Of a DNA stretch of 64,000 nt, positions 10,538-19,722 are shown piece by piece. Made by a program: the position numbers and the translations under genes. Every line of letters begins with the position of its first letter. The first letter of the stretch is position 1. Origin of the DNA: Streptomyces showdoensis (lineage in GTDB: Bacteria; Actinomycetota; Actinomycetes; Streptomycetales; Streptomycetaceae); contig NZ_BAAAXG010000027.1 in assembly GCF_039535475.1 (NCBI RefSeq), positions 379,311 to 443,310 of the forward strand, given 5' to 3'. Under the pieces are notes generated by a model that saw only the letters and a program-made list of their open reading frames with translations, was not told the origin of the DNA and ran no database searches.

Positions 10538-12178
10538 GTGAGCGCCACCATGACCCCCGTCGACGTGCCCGAACCCTCCGCCGCGCCGGAGCGGGGCCGC
10601 GTGCTCCGACGGTTCCTGCGGCCCGGTGCGGCCGTGCTGTCCGGGCTGCTGCTCTTCCTGAGCTTCCCGCCCCGGCCGCTGTGGTGGCTCGCGCTGCCCG
10701 CCTTCGGACTGCTCGGCTGGACCCTGCGCGGCCGTCGGCCGCGCGCCGGGTTCGGCCTCGGCTACCTGGCCGGTCTCGGCTTCCTGCTGCCCCTCCTGGT
10801 GTGGACCGGCGAGGAGGTCGGCCCCGGACCCTGGCTGGCGCTCGCCGCCGTCGAGGCGCTGTTCGTCGCCGCCGTCGGCCTGGGCGTCGCCGCCGTCTCC
10901 CGGCTGCCCGCCTGGCCCGTCTTCGCCGCCGCCGTGTGGATCCTCGGCGAGGCGGCCCGCGCCCGCGTGCCGTTCGGCGGCTTCCCCTGGGGCAAGATCG
11001 CCTTCGGCCAGGCGGACGGCGTCTTCCTGCCGCTCGCGGCCGTCGGCGGCACCCCGGTGCTCGGCTTCGCCGTCGCCCTGTGCGGCTTCGGCCTGTACGA
11101 GGTGCTGCGCCTGGTCCTGGAGCGGCGCCGCTCCGGGACGCGACCGGAGCCGGAGCCGGCCCCCGTGGGCCGGGGCCCGCTCCTCGCCGCCGCCCTCGCC
11201 GTGCTCGTCCCCGTCACCGGGGCGCTCGCCGCGCTGCCCCTCGTGGACGACTCCGCGGAGGACGGCACCGCCACCGTCGCGGCGGTGCAGGGCAACGTGC
11301 CGAGGCTCGGCCTCGACTTCAACTCCCAGCGCCGCGCGGTGCTCGACAACCACGCCAACCGCACCAAGGAGCTCGCCGCCGACGTGAAGGCGGGCCGCAA
11401 ACCGCAGCCCGACCTGGTGCTGTGGCCCGAGAACTCCTCCGACATCGACCCGTACGCCAACCCCGACGCCTACGAGGTCATCGACCAGGCGGTGCGGGCC
11501 ATCGGCGCGCCCACCGTGATCGGCGCCGTCATCGCCCCGGAGACGGGCAAGCTCCGCAACACCCTCATCCAGTGGAACCCCGGCCGCGGCCCGGTCGCGG
11601 AGTACGACAAGCGGCACGTCCAGCCCTTCGGCGAGTACATCCCGATGCGGTCCTTCGTACGCCTCTTCAACAGCAACGTCGACCGGGTCCGCCGCGACTT
11701 CGGCCCCGGCACCAAGGTCGGCGTCTTCGACCTGGCCGGCACCAAGGTCGGCCTCGCCACCTGCTACGAGGCGGCCTTCGACTGGGCGGTGCGGGACACC
11801 GTCACGCACGGGGCCCAGCTGATCACCGTCCCCAGCAACAACGCCACCTTCGGCCGCAGCGAGATGACCTACCAGCAGCTCGCCATGTCCCGGGTGCGGG
11901 CCGTCGAGCACAGCCGCAGCGTGGTCGTACCGGTCACCAGCGGGGTCAGCGCGATCATCCGCCCCGACGGGGAGATCGTGGCGCAGACGAAGCTGTTCAC
12001 CCCGGACGTGCTGGTCGAGAAGGTCCCGCTGCGCTCCTCACTGACCCCCGCGACCCGCATGGGCACCCTGCCCGAGGCGCTGCTCGTCGCCGTCGCCGCG
12101 GCCGGTCTCGGCTGGTCGGCCGCCCGGTCCGTGCGGGCCCGCCGGGCCCGGAAGGCCGCCGCGGGCGCGGACGCCTGA
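10538..12178 (+). CDS. lnt: Apolipoprotein N-acyltransferase
   Basis: Membrane enzyme that N-acylates the diacylglyceryl cysteine of lipoproteins, the last step of lipoprotein maturation. Residues about 25-230 carry six to seven hydrophobic helices. Residues about 245-500 form the periplasmic nitrilase-like domain with the expected triad: Glu in LWPENSS (about 296), Lys in EYDKRHVQ (about 357) and Cys in ATCYEAAF (about 408). The 546-residue length fits the actinobacterial branch. The start is a GTG at 10538. Confidence 0.92.
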   Translation: MSATMTPVDVPEPSAAPERGRVLRRFLRPGAAVLSGLLLFLSFPPRPLWWLALPAFGLLGWTLRGRRPRAGFGLGYLAGLGFLLPLLVWTGEEVGPGPWLALAAVEALFVAAVGLGVAAVSRLPAWPVFAAAVWILGEAARARVPFGGFPWGKIAFGQADGVFLPLAAVGGTPVLGFAVALCGFGLYEVLRLVLERRRSGTRPEPEPAPVGRGPLLAAALAVLVPVTGALAALPLVDDSAEDGTATVAAVQGNVPRLGLDFNSQRRAVLDNHANRTKELAADVKAGRKPQPDLVLWPENSSDIDPYANPDAYEVIDQAVRAIGAPTVIGAVIAPETGKLRNTLIQWNPGRGPVAEYDKRHVQPFGEYIPMRSFVRLFNSNVDRVRRDFGPGTKVGVFDLAGTKVGLATCYEAAFDWAVRDTVTHGAQLITVPSNNATFGRSEMTYQQLAMSRVRAVEHSRSVVVPVTSGVSAIIRPDGEIVAQTKLFTPDVLVEKVPLRSSLTPATRMGTLPEALLVAVAAAGLGWSAARSVRARRARKAAAGADA

Positions 12179-12226
12179 CCGGGGCGGCCCGCGCCGGGGG
12201 GCCTGAAGATGATCTAGGGTCGGCCC

Positions 12227-12709
12227 ATGGGCACCCCCGACTTCATCCGCGACATCCGGGCCTCCGCCGGCCACCAGCTCCTCTTCCTGCCGGGCGTGAG
12301 CGCGGTCGTCTTCGACGACCGCGGACGGGTGCTGCTCGGCCGCCGCGCCGACACCGGGATGTGGGCCGTCATCGGCGGCATCGTCGAGCCCGGCGAGCAG
12401 CCCGCCGCCTGTGCCGTGCGCGAGGTGTACGAGGAGACGGGCGTGCACTGCGTGGCCGAGCGGATCGTGCTCGTCCAGACCCTGCGCAAGCCGGTCGTGT
12501 ACCCCAACGGCGACCAGTGCCAGTTCATGGACGTCTCCTTCCGCTGCCGGGCCGTCGGCGGGGAGGCCCGGGTCAACGACGAGGAGTCGCTCGAGGTCGG
12601 CTGGTTCGAGACCGACGAGCTCCCCGAGATGAAGCGGTTCTCCTACTTCCGGATCGAGAAGGCGCTGGCCGACGAACCCACATGGTTCGACACCACCTCC
12701 CAGGGCTGA
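12227..12709 (+). CDS. Nudix hydrolase
   Basis: A 160-residue Nudix protein. The full Nudix box is present: a GIVEPGE segment, seven intervening residues, then REVYEETG (about residues 49-71), whose glutamates bind the catalytic metal. The family cleaves nucleoside diphosphates linked to another moiety, such as oxidised dNTPs, ADP-ribose or NADH. The substrate cannot be told from sequence. It sits 48 bp downstream of lnt and may be read through from it. Confidence 0.88.
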   Translation: MGTPDFIRDIRASAGHQLLFLPGVSAVVFDDRGRVLLGRRADTGMWAVIGGIVEPGEQPAACAVREVYEETGVHCVAERIVLVQTLRKPVVYPNGDQCQFMDVSFRCRAVGGEARVNDEESLEVGWFETDELPEMKRFSYFRIEKALADEPTWFDTTSQG

Positions 12710-12765
12710 ACTATGGGTGAGGAACACATCGGTCGGGGGGTGGGGCGCTTCATAGGGTGCGGAGC

Positions 12766-13599
12766 ATGAGCGCCCCCACCCCATCAGGTCCCGCACCTGC
12801 CCAGGCCCCCGCGCCCGGCCCCGTACCCGGGGCCGTCCCCCTCGACCTCACCGGGCGCACCGCGCTCGTCACCGGCGCCGCCGGCGGCATCGGCCGGGCC
12901 TGCGCGCTGCGGCTCGCCGCCGCCGGGGCCCGGGTCAGAGCCGTCGACCGGGCCGCCGAAGGGCTCGACGAGCTGGCGGGAGCCGCCCGGGGCCTCGCCG
13001 GAGCGGTCGAACCCCAGCTGCTCGACCTCACCGACCTCGACGCCGCCGAGGCGGCCGCGGCGGGCACCGACATCCTCGTGAACAACGCCGGACTCCAGCT
13101 CGTCCGCCCCATCGAGGAGTTCCCCCCGGAGGTCTTCCACACCGTCCTCACCGTGATGCTGGAGGCGCCCTTCCGGCTGATCAGGGGCGCCCTGCCGGAG
13201 ATGTACGCGCGCGGCTGGGGCCGGATCGTCAACGTGTCCTCCGTCCACGGGCTGCGCGCCTCGCCCTTCAAGTCCGCCTATGTGGCCGCCAAACACGGTC
13301 TGGAGGGCCTCTCCAAGACCGCCGCCCTCGAAGGCGCCCCGCACGGGGTCACCTCCAACTGCGTCAACCCCGGCTATGTGCGCACGCCCCTCGTCGAGCG
13401 GCAGATCGCCGACCAGGCCGCCGCCCACGGCATCCCCGTCGAGCGGGTCGTCTCCGACGTCCTGCTGAAGGACTCGGCGCTGAAGCGGCTCATCGAGCCC
13501 GAGGAGGTCGCCGAGGCCGTGCTCTACCTCTGCACCCCGCAGGCCTCGTTCGTCACGGGCACCTCGCTGGTCCTCGACGGGGGATGGACCGCCCACTGA
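12766..13599 (+). CDS. Short-chain dehydrogenase, 3-hydroxybutyrate dehydrogenase-like
   Basis: A roughly 277-residue NAD(P)-dependent SDR. It has the glycine-rich TGAAGGIG motif (about residues 33-40), the NNAG motif (about 104), the catalytic Ser in NVSSVHG and the YVAAKHG catalytic Tyr-Lys pair (about 169-175). The C-terminal SFVTGTSLVLDGGW is typical of 3-hydroxybutyrate dehydrogenases. ATG 12766 is taken as the start; an in-frame GTG at 12757 is an alternative. No pathway partner is adjacent. Confidence 0.8.
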   Translation: MSAPTPSGPAPAQAPAPGPVPGAVPLDLTGRTALVTGAAGGIGRACALRLAAAGARVRAVDRAAEGLDELAGAARGLAGAVEPQLLDLTDLDAAEAAAAGTDILVNNAGLQLVRPIEEFPPEVFHTVLTVMLEAPFRLIRGALPEMYARGWGRIVNVSSVHGLRASPFKSAYVAAKHGLEGLSKTAALEGAPHGVTSNCVNPGYVRTPLVERQIADQAAAHGIPVERVVSDVLLKDSALKRLIEPEEVAEAVLYLCTPQASFVTGTSLVLDGGWTAH

Positions 13600-13620
13600 C
13601 CACCGCTCGCGCCGAGCCCG

Positions 13621-13663
13621 TCGTCCACAGGCGGCCGTCCGCGGCCGCCCACGGTTGTCCACA
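13621..13663 (+). promoter_or_regulatory. Pair of DnaA-box-like sequences
   Basis: TTGTCCACA at 13655-13663 matches the preferred Streptomyces DnaA box exactly, and TCGTCCACA at 13621-13629 fits its degenerate form. The two are in the same orientation, 34 bp apart (about three helical turns), in the 99-bp gap before the GAF/PucR regulator. They could let DnaA control that gene or act as a titration site. Binding is inferred from the motif only. Confidence 0.5.
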
Positions 13664-13698
13664 GGGCTGGTGCGACCCCCCGTACGGCAGGTATCCCT

Positions 13699-15594
13699 GT
13701 GACCATGACCCACGAACAGGCCGTCTACCTGGAGCTCCTCGCCCGCGGCGCCGCCACCGAGGCGTACGACCGGCCCGCGCTGCTCGCCCGAGCGAGCGGC
13801 GCGGGCCCGGAGGAGCTGGCCCGGCTGGAACAGGCCAAGCAGCTCGCGCTGCGGGTCCGGGCCGAACTGGAGGGCCGGCGGCGGCGCGAGGCCGAGCTGT
13901 CCGCGCTCTTCGAGACCGCCAACGACCTCGCGGGCCTGCGCGACCTCGACGACGTGCTGCGCGCCATCGTCCAGCGCGCCCGCTCCCTCCTCGGCACCGA
14001 GGTCGCCTACCTCAGCCTCAACGACCCGGCCCGCGGCGACACCTACATGCGGGTCACCGAGGGTTCCGTCTCGGCCCGCTTCCAGCAGCTCCGGCTCGGC
14101 ATGGGGGAGGGGCTCGGCGGACTCGTCGCCCAGACCGCCCGGCCCTACGTCACCGACGACTACTTCCACGACGCCCGGTTCCAGCACACCGAGCCCATCG
14201 ACGGCGCCGTCGGCGACGAGGGCCTGGTCGCGATCCTCGGGGTGCCGCTCACCCTCGGCAGCCAGGTCATCGGCGTCCTCTTCGCCGCCGACCGGCGGGC
14301 CCGGGTCTTCGAGCGCGAACAGGTCGCCCTCCTCGGCTCCTTCGCCGCCCACGCCGCCGTCGCCATCGACACCGCCAACCTGCTCGCCGAGACCCGCTCC
14401 GCCCTCGCCGAGCTGGAGCGGGCCAACGACATCATCCGCGAGCACAACGGCGTCATCGAGCGGGCCTCCGAGGTCCACGACCGGCTCACCGAACTCGTCC
14501 TGCGCGGCGGCGGGGTGCACGACGTGGCCGCCGCCGTCTCCGAAGTCCTCGGCGGCACCGTCGAGTTCACCGAGGAGCCGCCCGGCCCCGGCCGGATCGC
14601 CGAAGGCCACGCCACCCGCGCGGGGGACGACTGGATCGCCGCCGTCTCCGCCGGCGGCGAGAGCTTCGGCGCCCTCGTCCTGCGCGACAGCCCCGACCTC
14701 GACCCCGTCGACCTGCGCACCCTGGAGCGGGCCGCCCTGGTGACCTCGCTGCTGCTGCTCGCCCGGCGCTCCGCGGGCGAGGCCGAGCAGCGCGTCCGGG
14801 GCGACCTCCTCGACGACCTCCTCGACGCCCCCGACCGCGACCGGCGGCTGCTGCGCGAGCGCGCCGCCCGGCTGCGCACCGACAGCGACGCGCCCCACGT
14901 GGTGCTCGCCGCCCGGATCGACCGGGCCGGCGCCGGGGCCGAACCGGACCCGGGCGGACGCGAGAGCGCCGACCGCCAGCGGCTGCGCTCGGCCGCCTCG
15001 CACCTGGCCGCCACCCGGCACGGCCTGGCCTCCGCCCGCGACGGCGGCACGGTCCTGCTGCTGCCCCTCGGACCCGGCGAGAGCGCCGCCGAACTGGCCC
15101 GGCAGACCGCGAGACACCTGGGCGGCGCCCTCCGCGAACCGGTCACCGTCGGCGCCTCCGCCCCCCTCACGGCCCCGCTCGCCCACCCCGACCGGGTGGC
15201 CCCCGCGTACGAGGAGGCCCGCCGCTGCCTCGACGCCCTCCGGCTGCTGCACCGCCAGGGCGAGGGCGCCGCCGCCGAGGACCTCGGCTTCCTCGGCCTG
15301 CTGCTCGCCGACACACGCGACATCGAGGGCTTCGTCGACCGCACCATCGGCCAGGTCGTCGCCTACGACCGCCGCCGGGGCACCGACCTGGTGCGCACCA
15401 TGGAGGCCTACTTCGCCTGCGGGATGAGCCCCGCCCGCACCAAGGACGACCTGCACGTCCACGTGAACACCGTGGCCCAGCGCATCGAGCGGATCGGCCG
15501 CCTCCTCGGACCCGACTGGCAGACCCCGGCCCGGGCCCTGGAGATCCAGCTGGCCCTGCGCCTGCACGCCCTCGCGGAGGCCGTCATACGCTGA
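13699..15594 (+). CDS. GAF-domain transcriptional regulator with PucR-type C-terminal HTH
   Basis: A 631-residue regulator. A helical, Arg/Glu-rich N terminus (about 15-60) is followed by a GAF sensor domain (about 65-215; GMGEGLGGLVAQTARPYV). A coiled segment, a middle domain and a PucR/CdaR-like C-terminal HTH (TLERA to NTVAQRIERIGRLLG, about 570-620) complete it. Proteins of this layout activate catabolic genes in response to small molecules. The GTG at 13699 is preferred over ATG 13705 because GGCAGG lies 7 bp upstream of it. The CoA-transferase and PhzF-like genes immediately downstream are its likely targets. Confidence 0.8.
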   Translation: MTMTHEQAVYLELLARGAATEAYDRPALLARASGAGPEELARLEQAKQLALRVRAELEGRRRREAELSALFETANDLAGLRDLDDVLRAIVQRARSLLGTEVAYLSLNDPARGDTYMRVTEGSVSARFQQLRLGMGEGLGGLVAQTARPYVTDDYFHDARFQHTEPIDGAVGDEGLVAILGVPLTLGSQVIGVLFAADRRARVFEREQVALLGSFAAHAAVAIDTANLLAETRSALAELERANDIIREHNGVIERASEVHDRLTELVLRGGGVHDVAAAVSEVLGGTVEFTEEPPGPGRIAEGHATRAGDDWIAAVSAGGESFGALVLRDSPDLDPVDLRTLERAALVTSLLLLARRSAGEAEQRVRGDLLDDLLDAPDRDRRLLRERAARLRTDSDAPHVVLAARIDRAGAGAEPDPGGRESADRQRLRSAASHLAATRHGLASARDGGTVLLLPLGPGESAAELARQTARHLGGALREPVTVGASAPLTAPLAHPDRVAPAYEEARRCLDALRLLHRQGEGAAAEDLGFLGLLLADTRDIEGFVDRTIGQVVAYDRRRGTDLVRTMEAYFACGMSPARTKDDLHVHVNTVAQRIERIGRLLGPDWQTPARALEIQLALRLHALAEAVIR

Positions 15595-15670
15595 CGGAGC
15601 TCCGCCCGGAGCCGCCCGCCGCGCCGCGTGCCCCCTCGTGCCGGGGCCCGTACCCCCAGGAGGCCCCTCC

Positions 15671-16870
15671 ATGACCGCACGCCCCGACGGGCTCCCGCTC
15701 TCCGGCATCACCGTCGTCAGCCTCGAGCAGGCCGTGGCCGCCCCCTTCGCCACCCGGCAGCTGGCCGACCTCGGGGCCAGGGTGATCAAGGTGGAGCGCC
15801 CCGGCGAGGGGGACTTCGCCCGCCGGTACGACACGACCGTGCACGGCGAGTCCAGCTATTTCGTGTGGCTCAACCGGTCGAAGGAGTCCCTCACCCTCGA
15901 CCTGAAGAGCGCCGCGGGCCGCGAGGTCCTGGAGCGACTGCTGGCCGGGGCCGACGTGTTCGTGCAGAACCTGGCGCCGGGGGCGGCCGCCCGGATGGGG
16001 CTCGGCGCGGAGGCGCTCGCCGAGCGCTTCCCCTCGCTGATCGCCTGCACCGTCTCCGGATACGGGACCAGCGGCCCCTGGGCCGACCGCAAGGCGTACG
16101 ACCTGCTCGTCCAGTGCCAGACCGGCCTGGTGTCGCTCACCGGCAACGAGCACGGCGCCGCCCGCGCCGGAGTGTCGGTCGCCGACATCGCCGCCGGGAT
16201 GTACGCCTACAGCGGCATCCTCACCGCCCTGTTCACCCGCGCCACCACCGGCGTCGCCCGCGCCGTCGAGGTCTCCCTCTTCGAGGCGCTCGCCGAATGG
16301 ATGGGCCAGCCCGCCTACTACACCCGCTTCGGCGGCAGCCAGCCCCCGCGCGTCGGCACCCGGCACGCCACCATCGCCCCCTACGGCGCCTTCACCGCCG
16401 CCGACGGCAACGACGTGCTGTTCTCCGTCCAGAACGAGCGCGAATGGGTGGCGCTGTGCGAGCGCTTCCTCGGCCGGCCCGCCCTCGCCGACGACCCGCG
16501 GTTCGCCACCGGCTCCGACCGCCTCGCCCACCGCGAGGAGCTCGACGCGATCGTCGCCGCCCGGTTCGCCGAGCTCGACAGCACGACGGCGGGCGAGCTC
16601 CTCGACGAGGCGGGCGTCGCCAACGCCGGGGTCAACGACATCGCCGGCTTCCTGGAGCACCCCGTGCTCAGCGCCCGGGACCGCTGGCGCGAGGTGCCGA
16701 TCCCCGGCGGCGCCCGGGTGCCCGCGCTGCTGCCCCCGGCCGATCTCGTCGGCGTCGACGCCCACATGGGCGCCGTGCCCGCCGTCGGCGAGCACACCGA
16801 GCGCATCCTGGCCGAACTGGGGTACGGGGCCGACGCCGTCGCACGGATGCGGGACGAGCATGCCGTCTGA
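15671..16870 (+). CDS. CaiB/BaiF-family CoA transferase
   Basis: A 399-residue class III CoA transferase that moves CoA between acyl groups, as in formyl-CoA, carnitine or succinyl-CoA systems. It shows the family N terminus (ITVVSLEQAVAAPFATRQL), an ARVIKVERPGEGD segment and the catalytic aspartate region in RKAYDLLVQCQTG. A strong AGGAGG sits 7 bp before ATG 15671, which decides the start over an upstream in-frame ATG. It follows the GAF/PucR regulator by 76 bp and overlaps the PhzF-like gene by 11 bp, suggesting a small catabolic operon. Confidence 0.88.
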   Translation: MTARPDGLPLSGITVVSLEQAVAAPFATRQLADLGARVIKVERPGEGDFARRYDTTVHGESSYFVWLNRSKESLTLDLKSAAGREVLERLLAGADVFVQNLAPGAAARMGLGAEALAERFPSLIACTVSGYGTSGPWADRKAYDLLVQCQTGLVSLTGNEHGAARAGVSVADIAAGMYAYSGILTALFTRATTGVARAVEVSLFEALAEWMGQPAYYTRFGGSQPPRVGTRHATIAPYGAFTAADGNDVLFSVQNEREWVALCERFLGRPALADDPRFATGSDRLAHREELDAIVAARFAELDSTTAGELLDEAGVANAGVNDIAGFLEHPVLSARDRWREVPIPGGARVPALLPPADLVGVDAHMGAVPAVGEHTERILAELGYGADAVARMRDEHAV

Positions 16871-17810
16871 GCCCCCGCCCGGCACACCGGGCACGACGGC
16901 CGCGGCAGGCACGCCCGGACCCACCGCCGCGACCGCCCCCGTCGGTCCCGTGCCCGTCACCCTCGTCCACGCCTGCCTGCGCGACGGCACCGGAGGCAGC
17001 CCCACCGCGGTCGTCCTGGAGACGGGCGCGCCGCTCGGCGAGGAGGCCCGGCGCGGAGTGGCCGTCGCCTCGGGCACCTCGCACGCCGTGTTCGTCCGCG
17101 TACGGGAGGAGGACGGTCCCGAACCCACCGTGGACCTGCGGTTCTTCACCGCCGAGGGCGAGCTGCCCGCCTGCGGGCACGGCACCGTCGCCGCCCTCGT
17201 CCTCCTCGCCTCGCGCGCCGCGCCGGACGGGCCGTACCGTGCCACCCTCCGTACCGCCCGGAGCGCGTTCCCCGGCCGCGCCCGGGCCGAAGGGGGCCGC
17301 GGCACGGGCCTGTTCGACCCCGGCCCCGTGGACCTGCGCCCGCCGACCGCCGCCGAGCGCGGGCTGGTCCTGCCCGCCCTGGGCCTCGCACCCGACGAGG
17401 TGGGCCCCGAGCCGCGGGTGGCCGGGGTGGGCCGCGAGCGGATCCTGGTGCCCGTGTCCTCCCGCGCCGCCCTCGCCGCGCTCGCGCCCGACCCCGGCCG
17501 GCTGCGCGCGGCCTGCGACCGGCTCGGGCTCCTCGGCGCCTACGTCCACTCCCCGCCGTCCGCCGCGGGCGCCCTCGCGGCCCGGATGTTCGCGCCCTCC
17601 ATCGGCGTCCCGGAGGACGTCGCCAACGCCAACGGCACCGCCTGCCTCGCCGCCCACCTCGCCGGGCGCGGCTTCACGGACCTCGCCGTCGACATGGGGG
17701 ACGCCCTCGGCAGCCCCGCGCGGATCACGGCCACGGTCGTCGACGGGCCGGGCGACGCCGGCCGGCTGGGCCCCCGGATCCTGATCGGCGGCACGGCGCG
17801 GGTCGCCTGA
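16860..17810 (+). CDS. PhzF-family isomerase/epimerase-like protein
   Basis: A 316-residue member of the PhzF/diaminopimelate-epimerase fold. Visible landmarks are the N-terminal GGSPTAVVL, the FFTAEGELPACGHGT segment that binds the carboxylate, and a C-terminal ANGTACLAAHL. True phenazine PhzF isomerises DHHA, but most family members in Streptomyces are unrelated to phenazines. Here the gene is translationally coupled to a CoA transferase and lies 11 kb from the aryl biosynthetic cluster, so a role there is not assumed. The first 30 residues are Ala/Pro-rich and may be disordered. Confidence 0.8.
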   Translation: MPSEPPPGTPGTTAAAGTPGPTAATAPVGPVPVTLVHACLRDGTGGSPTAVVLETGAPLGEEARRGVAVASGTSHAVFVRVREEDGPEPTVDLRFFTAEGELPACGHGTVAALVLLASRAAPDGPYRATLRTARSAFPGRARAEGGRGTGLFDPGPVDLRPPTAAERGLVLPALGLAPDEVGPEPRVAGVGRERILVPVSSRAALAALAPDPGRLRAACDRLGLLGAYVHSPPSAAGALAARMFAPSIGVPEDVANANGTACLAAHLAGRGFTDLAVDMGDALGSPARITATVVDGPGDAGRLGPRILIGGTARVA

Positions 17811-17817
17811 CCGCCCG

Positions 17818-18753
17818 TCACACCCCCCGGTAGAGCGCGGTGAGCAGCTCGATCACCGTCGGGGCGGCCGGATGCGGGTCGTCCCGCCACCAGGCGAGCC
17901 GCACCGCGACCGGCTCGGCGTCCCGCACCGGGCGGTACACCACCCCGGGGCGGCGGTACTGGCTCGCCGTCGCCTCCGCGCTCATGCCGATCCGGCGGCC
18001 GGTCGAGATCGCCGTGAGCCAGTCGTCCACGTCGTACGTCTCCTCCGTCGCGGGGCGGGAGTCCGGCGGCCACAGATCCGGCGTGGTGGTGCCGGTGCGC
18101 CGGTCGATCAGCAGCGTGTGACCGGTGAGGTCCGCCAGCCGCACCGAACGCCGCCGGGCCAGCGGGTCGTCGGCGGCCATCACGCACAGGCGCCGTTCGA
18201 GTCCCACGATCGCCGAGTCGAAGCGCCGGTCCTCCAGCGGCCTGCGCAGCACGGCGAGGTCGCAGGAGCCCTCCGCGAGCCCGGCGGTCGCGGTGTTCAC
18301 CCGCACCATCTGCAGCTCGGTCCCCGGGTGCGCGGCCGCCCACCGGCGCTGGAAGGACGGGGTGTGCCGGCCCAGCGCCGACCAGGCGTAGCCGACCCGC
18401 AGGACCCGCTGCCCGGAGGTGGCCTCCCGGACCAGTTCGTCCGCCTCCGCGAGCACCCGCCGCGCGTGCGCCACGACCCGTATCCCGTTCGCCGTCGGGG
18501 TCACCGCCCGCGAGGTGCGACGCAACAGGCGGACGCCGAGGGCCCGTTCGAGGGACGCGAGGGTGCGGGACACGGCGGCCTGCGAGACGCCGAGCGCGAG
18601 CGCCGCGTCGGTGAAGGTGCCCTCGTCGACGATCGCGACCAGACAGCGCAGCTGCCGCAGCTCCACGCCCGCGCCGCCCGCGCCGCCTCCGCCGGGCCCG
18701 TCGTCCCGGCCCCTGCCGCCGTCCCGGCCGTCCCCGCCACGCCTGCCATCCAT
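17818..18753 (-). CDS. LysR-family transcriptional regulator
   Basis: A 311-residue LysR regulator. The first 30 residues are unusually Gly/Arg/Asp-rich. The winged HTH follows (VELRQLRCLVAIVDEG, then SQAAVSRTLASLERALG), and the periplasmic-binding-protein-like effector domain fills residues about 120-305. It is divergent from an EamA transporter with 69 bp between starts, the usual arrangement for a LysR protein controlling an exporter. A start within the Gly-rich stretch is possible; ATG 18753 is the best visible one. Confidence 0.85.
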   Translation of the reverse strand: MDGRRGGDGRDGGRGRDDGPGGGGAGGAGVELRQLRCLVAIVDEGTFTDAALALGVSQAAVSRTLASLERALGVRLLRRTSRAVTPTANGIRVVAHARRVLAEADELVREATSGQRVLRVGYAWSALGRHTPSFQRRWAAAHPGTELQMVRVNTATAGLAEGSCDLAVLRRPLEDRRFDSAIVGLERRLCVMAADDPLARRRSVRLADLTGHTLLIDRRTGTTTPDLWPPDSRPATEETYDVDDWLTAISTGRRIGMSAEATASQYRRPGVVYRPVRDAEPVAVRLAWWRDDPHPAAPTVIELLTALYRGV

Positions 18754-18822
18754 GACTCCAGCGTATAGACGGGACGCGTTCATGCATTTTGCGCAAGGAG
18801 GCCGGGCCCCGACCATCGGCTC

Positions 18823-19722
18823 ATGCACTCTGCTCCTGCCGCCGGAACCGCCCCGGACACGCGCACCGGGCCGACCCCGCGCGCCTCCTCCGCGGGCGTC
18901 GCCGCCATGCTCGGCAGCGGTCTGTCCAACCAGATCGGTGCCGCGACCGGCTCCCTCGCCTTCCCCGTCCTCGGCCCCGTCGGGGTCGTCGCGGTCCGCC
19001 AGTACGTGGCCGCCGCCGTCCTGCTGGCCGTCGGGCGGCCCGCGCTGCGCGGCTTCACCCGGCACCAGTGGCGGCCGGTCGCCCTGCTCGCGGTCGTCTT
19101 CGGCACGATGAACCTGTCCCTCTACACCGCCATCGACCGGGTGGGCCTCGGCCTCGGCGTGACCCTGGAGTTCCTGGGCCCGCTCGCCATCGCGCTGGCC
19201 GCCACCCGACGCCGGATCGACGCGTTCTGCGCGGTCGTGGCGGCCGCCGGTGTCGTCACCCTCATGCGCCCGCAGCCCACCACCGACTACGTCGGGATGG
19301 CGGCCGGACTGCTCGGGGCGGTCTGCTGGGCCGCGTACATCCTGCTCAACCGGACGGTCGGACGCCGGGTCCCCGGCGCCCAGGGGAGCGCGGCGGCGGC
19401 GCTGCTGTCCGCCGTGATGTTCCTTCCGGTCGGCGCCTACGTCGTCCTACACCACCCGCCGACCGCCGCCGCCGTCGGGTACGCCGTCGCTGCCGGCGTC
19501 CTCGCCTCGGCCGTGCCGTACCTGGTGGACCTGTTCACCCTGCGGCACGTGCCGCCCGCCGCCTTCGGGCTCTTCATGAGCGTCAACCCGGTGCTCGCGG
19601 CCCTGGTCGGGTGGATCGGGCTCGGCCAGGGCCTGGGGTGGACCGAGGGGGCCGCGATCGGGGCCGTGGTGGGCGCGAACGTGCTCAGCATCGCCACCTC
19701 AGGCCGCGGACCCGCCACCTGA
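18823..19722 (+). CDS. EamA/RhtA-type small-molecule exporter
   Basis: A 299-residue inner-membrane transporter with about ten hydrophobic helices arranged as two EamA repeats (first about residues 25-150, second about 160-290). The sequence TLEFLGPLAIAL and the length match RhtA, which exports threonine and homoserine. Substrate assignment is by similarity only. It is divergent from the LysR gene and converges with the AI-2E-type permease, overlapping it by 24 bp at the 3' end. Confidence 0.82.
   Translation: MHSAPAAGTAPDTRTGPTPRASSAGVAAMLGSGLSNQIGAATGSLAFPVLGPVGVVAVRQYVAAAVLLAVGRPALRGFTRHQWRPVALLAVVFGTMNLSLYTAIDRVGLGLGVTLEFLGPLAIALAATRRRIDAFCAVVAAAGVVTLMRPQPTTDYVGMAAGLLGAVCWAAYILLNRTVGRRVPGAQGSAAAALLSAVMFLPVGAYVVLHHPPTAAAVGYAVAAGVLASAVPYLVDLFTLRHVPPAAFGLFMSVNPVLAALVGWIGLGQGLGWTEGAAIGAVVGANVLSIATSGRGPAT

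Noticed and set aside
16860..17810. PhzF-family gene taken as evidence for a phenazine pathway together with the PhzC, D and E homologues
   Set aside because: It is 11 kb from the cluster, coupled to a CoA transferase, and PhzA/B and PhzG homologues are absent. An EntA-like dehydrogenase instead points to 3-hydroxyanthranilate.
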